Below are positions 57,799 through 64,000 of a DNA stretch of 64,000 nt, piece by piece. The notes under the pieces are model-generated. The model worked only from the letters and a program-made list of their open reading frames with translations. It was not told the DNA's origin and did no database searches. The translations under genes and the position numbers were made by a program. How positions within the stretch are numbered: the stretch's first letter is position 1; every line of letters starts with the position of its first letter. The stretch comes from Vibrio lentus (GTDB lineage Bacteria; Pseudomonadota; Gammaproteobacteria; Enterobacterales; Vibrionaceae), in contig NZ_MCZK01000104.1 in the NCBI RefSeq assembly GCF_002875945.1, forward strand, positions 29,923-93,922, in the 5' to 3' direction.

Positions 57799-57828
57799 AT
57801 GGGAACATTCCCATGGGATCGATCCCAT
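57799..57828. promoter_or_regulatory. Two TreR-type operators upstream of the porin
   Basis: ATGGGAACATTCCCAT (57799-57814) and ATGGGATCGATCCCAT (57813-57828, perfect palindrome) share two bases. The first has the same core GGGAACATTCCCA as treB operator 1. They lie about 42 bases upstream of the porin start. Confidence 0.75.
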
Positions 57829-58089
57829 TTATATTGAGAAGAATATAAATTGAAAGAGAACTGATTGATTACTGTGATCCAGTTAACTATTGAAATAATC
57901 AAAAGTTGATGGGTGTGGGATTACCTTGGTGAATACTTGAGGACTACAGAGCGAGAGATAAAACACTGAATGGACGTGTTTAAGTACCAAATTCGTTCGA
58001 CAAGGTTGGCTCTCCCAATACTGATAAACGATCAAGATTAAGGAATAAAAAGAGAAAAAAACGGGAAGCTAACAGGGAGAAAAGCAGAG
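57829..58089. other. Intergenic region without recognised gene
   Basis: About 260 bases between the porin operators and the DUF2310 terminator. It holds the porin promoter and otherwise nothing I can name; a TGTGA half-site at 57873-57877 has a poor partner. Confidence 0.5.
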
Positions 58090-58095
58090 GAAAAA

Positions 58096-58127
58096 GTATC
58101 GAAGTATTGGCTCATACTTCGATACTC
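58096..58127 (-). terminator. Rho-independent terminator of the DUF2310 gene
   Basis: Perfect 13-bp stem AGTATCGAAGTAT / ATACTTCGATACT with a 6-base loop followed by TTTTTCC on the minus strand, 25 bases after the stop codon. Confidence 0.9.
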
Positions 58128-58152
58128 TGAATCTAAAATAGAGCTAAGTGGG

Positions 58153-58929
58153 TTACTTAATATGATCCCAAGAGATGTTCGACACCAAACGGCAGTCATC
58201 ACACTTGAAATAGAAAATGTCGTGGATCGGCGCATCTAACAGCCATTCACCACCACATTGCGGGCATTTACGCTCTTTTTCAGCTTTTAAGCTAATGCCA
58301 CCGACACGGTATAAGTAATAATACGTTGGGATCTTAGTGAGGTACTCAATGCGCCCTCTTAAACCCCAACCGCGTTTGAACAACACGCTTTTGGTATCAC
58401 TGATCTCAGTTAGAGTTGCGTGTTCAGCACGACAACCCCCACCCATTTGGACTTCATCACAGGCCTGCCATTCAGTCTGCCATTTCAACACGGCTTTATG
58501 GTCACCATTAAAAGTCGGTGGATTGCGGTACAAAGGGATCGGCAATAAGCTGTCGCCACTGCGCAGCGGTGAACAGGTATGAACAAACGTCGTGTACAGC
58601 ACCTGCCAACTCGGCTCTTCGTCTTCAGCCACTTCTTCAGAGTTAAGATCTCGACCAAGTAAACGCATTTTAGGCGTAAGTAGACTCGCATTAGACAAGC
58701 GATCAAAACAGACTTTAACGAAATCTGAATGGTTACGTGGGTGCAAGCTATCTTGCTCAGGACACACAACGCGAACATAAAACTCACCGTCACCCATCAC
58801 GATTGGAAACTCACGCCCCAACACTTGGCCGTTATAACGAAGTGCATCCATCAAGCCATTAACTGCCTTGTCGACAGCGCTTACCGTTGTGTTATCAAAA
58901 CACTCAAATTGAAGTTCTAGTACGTACAT
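58153..58929 (-). CDS. DUF2310 zinc-ribbon protein
   Basis: A 258-residue cytoplasmic protein of the DUF2310 family. The C-terminal zinc ribbon is CPQCGGEW ... FKCDDCRLV, with four cysteines; the N-terminal 190 residues begin MYVLELQFECFDNTTVSAVD and contain LRSGDSLLPIPLYRNPP. Nucleic-acid binding is suggested for the family but not shown. It follows the adhesin gene by 244 bases, with no clear functional link. Confidence 0.8.
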   Translation of the reverse strand: MYVLELQFECFDNTTVSAVDKAVNGLMDALRYNGQVLGREFPIVMGDGEFYVRVVCPEQDSLHPRNHSDFVKVCFDRLSNASLLTPKMRLLGRDLNSEEVAEDEEPSWQVLYTTFVHTCSPLRSGDSLLPIPLYRNPPTFNGDHKAVLKWQTEWQACDEVQMGGGCRAEHATLTEISDTKSVLFKRGWGLRGRIEYLTKIPTYYYLYRVGGISLKAEKERKCPQCGGEWLLDAPIHDIFYFKCDDCRLVSNISWDHIK

Positions 58930-59116
58930 AATTTACTATATGTGGTTCTATTAATAGCGTCATTATAACGACTATTTATACGGTTGTACTTAGCTTAATA
59001 ATACGAATGACTCTGAATCAAATAAACATTCGCTTATGGCTTAACCTTACAGCTTGAAAAACTAGAGCTGGCAGTTATAAATGGGCGTCACAGTAATGAA
59101 CATATTATCGTCAAGC

Positions 59117-59148
59117 AAGTAGAAAACCAAGAGGTTGGCTTTCTACTT
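59117..59148 (-). terminator. Hairpin after the adhesin gene
   Basis: AAGTAGAAA / TTTCTACTT with inner CCAA / TTGG and a 4-base loop, 25 bases past the adhesin stop. There is no T-tract, so it may protect the mRNA end or act as a weak terminator. Confidence 0.45.
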
Positions 59149-59173
59149 CGTTCAACACAAACTAAACTACTTT

Positions 59174-62100
59174 TTACGTAAAAGTTTGTTGTTGGAACAG
59201 CTGTTCTACAATTTCATTGGATGTTGACATAGCGCTCATATCAAATCCTGATAAATCTAAGTTGGTCATCCCAACTGTAACAGATTGGCCAGATTCCGAT
59301 TCGATCGCTAACTCAATATTACTATCCGCAGATAATGAGGCTGTAACATGCTCTAGTAGCACTTCCATATCAGCAACATCATCTCCAGTCAGGTCAAGAA
59401 GGTCTGTGAGGTCAATATTGTCATGACCAAAAGTGAAATCAGTAATTGTATCGCGTGACAAACCATCCACTGAGCCTTGCTCAAAGACAAAAGTGTCTTT
59501 GCCCTCTCCCCCCGTCAATATGTCATTACCTAAGCCACCAATGAGCACATCATCACCTTCACCGCCAAGTAAAAAATCATCTCCTTGGTTGCCATGTAAG
59601 GTATCACAGCCTTGCTGGCCGAGTAGAATATCAATACTTTCAGAACCAAGAATCGTATTACCTAACTCATCGCCAGAGAGTGTCACACTATCTTGAATGA
59701 CAGGGGCTGATCCTTTTTCGGTTAGAACTAAGCTAAATACATTGTCACTGTTTTGCCCTTTACCGTCCGTAACCTCAAAAGCAAAATTCATACTTATTTG
59801 CTGACCATTCGACAAATTAAAGTTCTCGTCTTGGGTAAAGTTATAACTGCCGTTTGAGTATACTTCCAAGACACCAAACTCTGTTGTCACACTCAGAACA
59901 CCATTTTCACTAGCAACAGAAGAGGTCACATCGGGTGGCGTATCAAAGCCCATAAACTCGGTATTCATCAATCTAAAGTCATTAGCTTGAGTAGACACCT
60001 GTAGCGTATCACCATCGGGGTCGAAGCTACCCGACAATAACTCACCAGCAATAGGCTCCGGCGTATAATGTTTAAGCAGTTGTCCTAAACTTTCTCCAGA
60101 GTCTACATATACGACAGTATCAGTAATGCCATTCATTGCATCCGCAACATTTTCGTCACCACGCGTCGCAATACCAATACCATAAACAGAAGCTTGGTTA
60201 TCTTGAACATATTGCTCCCAGCGGTCACTTAGGTCATCAGCAACCACAGCCCCGTCTCTAGGATTCGGAGCTCCATCTGACATGAAGAAGATCGAATCAT
60301 GACTCTCGATTGGCTGCTCTTTAAGTAAAAGATCCCAATCCAGTTCACCTTGAGCGTTTAGGCCATCCTGCCACGGGAAGCTATTAGAACTATCACTTGG
60401 TTCCATTACGGCTTCCAAGGCATCATTGTAATCGGTGTTCATTCCTCTATTGTCGATCCAGCACCACTCATTCACATACTTATTGACATCCGTCAGATAA
60501 GTAATGTCTGTCGGTTCACGTCCATCCAGTTCCGGCGGACGTGTCATCTCAAGAACGTCACCAAGTTCAAACCAACTTTGCTCTTCAGTTTCACCTGCAA
60601 ATTTAACCAAGCGAATGTAGCTATTTGAAGCTCCACCTTGTTGTATTAGATCTTCAACCATTTCATGTAGAGCTTCTGCTGCCTTATACGCTCTTGACTC
60701 TGTACGTGAAGCAAGAACTTCATCCGGTAAGTCATTATCTCTATACGTATTCGTCCCATCAAAAGTCCGAGTCATACTGCTAGAAACATCAAACACAACT
60801 GTAATCTTATTGATAGGTTGCTCTTCTACTTCAGCAAAACCAACTACTGCGGTGTTCTCCGGCGCCCTATTTTCAACGACATTCAGAGTAACTGTAGTTT
60901 GATCTAAGTCGCTGCCATCACTAGCTTCTACGATCAATTCATGAGCTGAAGAAAGATCAAAATCTAAAGCGTCTGAATCTTTTAACCAAATATCTCCAGT
61001 ATTACTGTCTATGCGGAATTTGTGACTATCATCCCCTTTAAGGGTATAAGTGATCGTATCGTTGTCAGGGTCAAATGCTGCAACTTTACCAACCAAAATT
61101 CCGCTTTCATGTTCAGCAACGTCAAAACTAATGGTGTCGGTGGTTGCTAAGCCGTGTCCATCAGAACCTCGAATCTGATCTTCATCATTTGGAGAAATAA
61201 ATTCTGGGGCTCCGTCTTTGATATTTATTGTAATATCGTTAGTTGCAATATCACCATCAGCATCAATAACTTTGAATGCAAAGCTTTCACTTTGATCACC
61301 ATCGACATTATTCGCTTTATAGTCATACCAACCATTTTCAAAATTAATCGTTAACTGGCCAAAGTTCGTTTCTACTTCAAGCAGAGAATGTTCAGAAACT
61401 TGTGAAGATATCCCATTAACACCCGTTTTCGATACTGTGCCTGTTTGTTTATCAAACTGGTAATTTTCACCTTTGATTTCAATAGAATTAACCCATTGAA
61501 TTTCACCGCCAACTTGTGAAAAAACATCACTTTGAACTTCACCAGGAACGGTAGTCACTAAAACATTCTCTACATTTGACTCGTCAACAACTAATGCAGA
61601 GCCAGAACTAGTCGCCACTGGTTTGAGATAATTCAAAGAAGCACTATCGCCAATACCAAGCGCCCAAATATTATTAAAGGTATGCCCATTAGCTGACACT
61701 CCATTTTCCATCGCTAATTCGAGAATCAACTTTTCTTCGGCATCTGTCGGCGCCACTCGACCAGCTAACAAGTCATCATAATGTGATTGGCTGCTAAAAT
61801 GCGTCGGGTCTAAGTCATCCATTAAGCTTGTTCGAGCTTGAGAGGAATAGAAATCTTGACGAGTCCAGCCACTGAAATCTGAAGGCTGTCCATCAGAGAT
61901 AAAGTACAACTGGGTATTAGAACCCGCGACTTGGCTAGAAAAACTATCAGCTGAAACAATGTCTTCAACCTGCTCAATCGCTTCATAATAGGGTGTCCAA
62001 CCAGATGGAGATACAGTAGCAAAGAAATCTGTAATGTCTTGCTCTGACTCGATCCAACTAGAGATTTTACCGCTTGGAGAACCAGAGTGAGTAGCAATTT

Positions 62101-64000
62101 GGAACTTCACATCTCCCAGTTCATGGTATTTCTCAAACATACTTTTTATTGAAGTTTGTGCAAGATCCCATCTTGTCGTTTGCACGCCATTTGAATCCAG
62201 AACGGTATCCTTCATAGAGTCAGATGCATCTAGTGCAATCACGACCGAGTTAGACTGAGGTTGAACATCTTTTATCGTATGTTGATGAACCCCAGCTTCA
62301 GGGACAACATCAACCACTTCAATATTTAGCTGAGCTTGCTCCACTTGATGACCGACATCTAGCGTGATATTTAAATCAAGCATCAATGAATCATTACCTT
62401 GTTCTAGATGATCAAGTGCCGCATGTTGCGATGCTTGATACTCACCAGTAACCTGATCAATCTTTGCCGAAAGCACATCAACTCGATGACCATTAACCTC
62501 AGTAAACGCACTAAATTCTGTTTGGTCTTGAGAAAGTTCAAACTGGACTACCAGACCGTTACTCGTTAAACCAGAAAGATCTTGTGTACTATCGAATCGA
62601 TATTCCGCGTCTTCCGCTGAACCAAGATCTGCATCAAGTTCACCTTCGACGAATACGGTCTGATTCACACCTAAGTCAGATTCTTCAAGAGTAACTGATT
62701 CATTATCAAGTGAAATAGATTCTCCGATTATGGTAACGGTGACGCTGGCTGTATCCTGCAACCCACCCTCATCTTGAATAGTGTACTCAAACTCTACAGT
62801 TTTAACTTCACCTGCACTTAATGATTGCTCTGTTAACGGTAAGCTATCTAGGTACTTTTCGGCATCAAAAACAAATTGACCGTTTTGAAGCGTTATATAG
62901 TCCGCCTGTGGGTAATCAACAATAGTTAACTCATCGTTTTCTGGATCGCTATCATTGGTGAGCACATCTAAAGTTAATAGGCCGGTTCCGTGTGTGTGAT
63001 AATTACTATCGAAAGACGTTAAATCAGCAGACACTTCAGTAACGAAATATTCGGAACCTTTAGGGTCGACAACCCCATCTTTGTAGCCAATTGCAGATAA
63101 TTCAATCGTATCAAAGTAGCGTCCGGAGGCATCAATAGAAACTAATTGGCTACCACCACGATTTCCTTCAAATATGCCTGTTGCAATTAGTTCACCGTCA
63201 AAATAGGCTTTCCATACGCCTTGCTCAATACCTGGTTCCCAGCTTCCATTGTTTGTATCTGTCCATAAGTTTTTAACTTCAACTTGTGCATGATTAGCAA
63301 GTTGATTATTAGCAAAAGTGAAACTCATCGCTTCACTCTTCTGAGTTGCATCATCGTAACCAATTTGGCCAGATTGAACACGATCAGAAGGGTTATCAAG
63401 ATCAGAATGCACACCGTATTTATTGTCACCATCCCCGGTGTAATCTGCCAAAGTTGCATCTGCAACTTTTTCTCCAGTCACACTGTCAATTACATAGACA
63501 TCGACTTTGATATCGTTGCTGGTTATCCAGTTCGATGAATCTAATGTTTTGGTTTCAGTCGTAATGCCTTTGTCATCTAGAGCGGTTGGACCTTCATTAA
63601 CGTCACCGACTTTTATATGTACTTGAGCGGTATCTGTCTCTCCAGACTCATCGGCAACGAGCACATCTACACTGTAGCTTTCATTGTCTTCGTAGTTGAG
63701 TGATACACCAGGTTTCAACGAAATTTCACCAGATACAGCATCAATCTGAAAGAGGTCGGTATGATTGTTCAGAGAATAGGTCAATTGACTTGCGCTATCG
63801 ATGTCAAATGCCCCGACCTGACCAACAGTTTGACCTGGGCTATTTTCAAGCACAGAGAATGAATAAACATCATCATCAACGAGTCCCAAACTGTTTAGGC
63901 CATGCGAGTCGTTGTTGCCACTGACAAATTCAGGCTTATCATCTGAGCCCGTGATGGTCACTGAAATCTCATGCGTGCCGCCATCCGCAGTTTCTACCGT
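59174..64000 (-). CDS. Giant RTX adhesin with two vWA domains, C-terminal part (5' end outside window)
   Basis: Open to the window edge; 1,608 residues are visible and the N-terminus is missing. From the visible start: end of a VCBS-type repeat (VETADGGTHEISVTITGSDD); a cadherin-like repeat (about 63560-63900, ENSPGQTVGQVGAFDIDSAS); further Ig-like/VCBS segments; a first von Willebrand A domain (about 61560-62250) with MIDAS motif DASDS; cadherin-like repeats (60850-61490); a second vWA (about 60050-60815) with DVSSS; then five RTX calcium-binding nonapeptides (59490-59640, GGEGDDVLIGGLGNDILTGG) and a C-terminal type I secretion signal region. Such LapA/FrhA-like proteins mediate attachment and biofilm and are exported by a dedicated ABC system, which is not in this window. 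A GTG at 63961 is an internal codon, not the start. Confidence 0.9.
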   Translation of the reverse strand, partial: TVETADGGTHEISVTITGSDDKPEFVSGNNDSHGLNSLGLVDDDVYSFSVLENSPGQTVGQVGAFDIDSASQLTYSLNNHTDLFQIDAVSGEISLKPGVSLNYEDNESYSVDVLVADESGETDTAQVHIKVGDVNEGPTALDDKGITTETKTLDSSNWITSNDIKVDVYVIDSVTGEKVADATLADYTGDGDNKYGVHSDLDNPSDRVQSGQIGYDDATQKSEAMSFTFANNQLANHAQVEVKNLWTDTNNGSWEPGIEQGVWKAYFDGELIATGIFEGNRGGSQLVSIDASGRYFDTIELSAIGYKDGVVDPKGSEYFVTEVSADLTSFDSNYHTHGTGLLTLDVLTNDSDPENDELTIVDYPQADYITLQNGQFVFDAEKYLDSLPLTEQSLSAGEVKTVEFEYTIQDEGGLQDTASVTVTIIGESISLDNESVTLEESDLGVNQTVFVEGELDADLGSAEDAEYRFDSTQDLSGLTSNGLVVQFELSQDQTEFSAFTEVNGHRVDVLSAKIDQVTGEYQASQHAALDHLEQGNDSLMLDLNITLDVGHQVEQAQLNIEVVDVVPEAGVHQHTIKDVQPQSNSVVIALDASDSMKDTVLDSNGVQTTRWDLAQTSIKSMFEKYHELGDVKFQIATHSGSPSGKISSWIESEQDITDFFATVSPSGWTPYYEAIEQVEDIVSADSFSSQVAGSNTQLYFISDGQPSDFSGWTRQDFYSSQARTSLMDDLDPTHFSSQSHYDDLLAGRVAPTDAEEKLILELAMENGVSANGHTFNNIWALGIGDSASLNYLKPVATSSGSALVVDESNVENVLVTTVPGEVQSDVFSQVGGEIQWVNSIEIKGENYQFDKQTGTVSKTGVNGISSQVSEHSLLEVETNFGQLTINFENGWYDYKANNVDGDQSESFAFKVIDADGDIATNDITINIKDGAPEFISPNDEDQIRGSDGHGLATTDTISFDVAEHESGILVGKVAAFDPDNDTITYTLKGDDSHKFRIDSNTGDIWLKDSDALDFDLSSAHELIVEASDGSDLDQTTVTLNVVENRAPENTAVVGFAEVEEQPINKITVVFDVSSSMTRTFDGTNTYRDNDLPDEVLASRTESRAYKAAEALHEMVEDLIQQGGASNSYIRLVKFAGETEEQSWFELGDVLEMTRPPELDGREPTDITYLTDVNKYVNEWCWIDNRGMNTDYNDALEAVMEPSDSSNSFPWQDGLNAQGELDWDLLLKEQPIESHDSIFFMSDGAPNPRDGAVVADDLSDRWEQYVQDNQASVYGIGIATRGDENVADAMNGITDTVVYVDSGESLGQLLKHYTPEPIAGELLSGSFDPDGDTLQVSTQANDFRLMNTEFMGFDTPPDVTSSVASENGVLSVTTEFGVLEVYSNGSYNFTQDENFNLSNGQQISMNFAFEVTDGKGQNSDNVFSLVLTEKGSAPVIQDSVTLSGDELGNTILGSESIDILLGQQGCDTLHGNQGDDFLLGGEGDDVLIGGLGNDILTGGEGKDTFVFEQGSVDGLSRDTITDFTFGHDNIDLTDLLDLTGDDVADMEVLLEHVTASLSADSNIELAIESESGQSVTVGMTNLDLSGFDMSAMSTSNEIVEQLFQQQTFT

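Noticed and set aside
57873..57888. CRP site upstream of the LamB-family porin (TGTGA-TCCAGT-TAACT)
   Set aside because: The left half is perfect but the right half matches poorly; not enough to call.
63959..63961. GTG as the start of the giant adhesin
   Set aside because: The frame is open to the window edge and codes typical VCBS sequence upstream of this codon, so the true start lies outside.

Overview
The window looks like part of the main chromosome of a Vibrio, most likely of the Splendidus clade. Three things point there: the gene order mltD / glnB / tilS-accA-dnaE-rnhB-lpxB-lpxA-fabZ-lpxD-skp-bamA-rseP-dxr-cdsA-uppS-frr-pyrH-tsf-rpsB, the protein families (DUF3549, DUF3301, YaeP, DUF2310), and a CsrB-type RNA with a VarA-type box. 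I see no phage, insertion sequence, CRISPR array, rRNA or tRNA gene. The species assignment is an inference from gene content and not from a search.

Layout. 1-2400: lytic transglycosylase MltD overlapping a Yip1-family membrane protein. 2478-4162: nuclease-like EEP protein, PII protein GlnB and a small cytochrome c. 4221-25224: a long minus-strand block for envelope, lipid and translation genes, from rpsB at the right to tilS at the left, with several internal hairpins. 25683-29870: map, glnD and yaeH on the plus strand. 30000-33082: truC/yqcC, DUF3549, DUF3301 and a GNAT enzyme. 33186-33598: a csrB regulatory RNA (minus strand) with an upstream VarA/UvrY-type palindrome. 33851-35558: a KfrA-like small protein ending in a 16-bp tandem repeat, a YaiI-family protein, and a MipA/OmpV outer-membrane protein whose ribosome binding site lies in a 9-bp hairpin. 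35664-38842: AbgT transporter, the zinc-independent ribosomal protein pair rpmE2-rpmJ2 (with Zur and Fur boxes) and trmO. 38944-42719: proS, a TerB/DUF533 protein, yaeP, DUF4250 and a small lipoprotein. 42720-44436: glyA with a tandem array of ERIC-like repeat plus terminator downstream and a PurR box upstream. 44784-48065: YitT protein, a ToxR/CadC-type membrane regulator and a glycine-rich lipoprotein with a hairpin leader.

48162-57757 holds a trehalose system: treC, treB and treR, and 4 kb further on a LamB-family porin carrying the same GGGAA..TTCCC operators as treB. The porin is therefore probably the outer-membrane entry channel of the same TreR regulon. Between them lie a MliC-like lipoprotein, gmhB and the methionine importer metNIQ with tandem MetJ boxes. 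The last 5.8 kb contain a DUF2310 zinc-ribbon protein and the C-terminal 1,608 residues of a very large secreted RTX adhesin with two von Willebrand A domains. Its N-terminus lies beyond base 64000.

The most interesting points are the csrB locus, the shared TreR operators, two leader hairpins that bury ribosome binding sites, the tandem ERIC-terminator array behind glyA, and the two-vWA adhesin. I did not find a wholly new multi-gene system.
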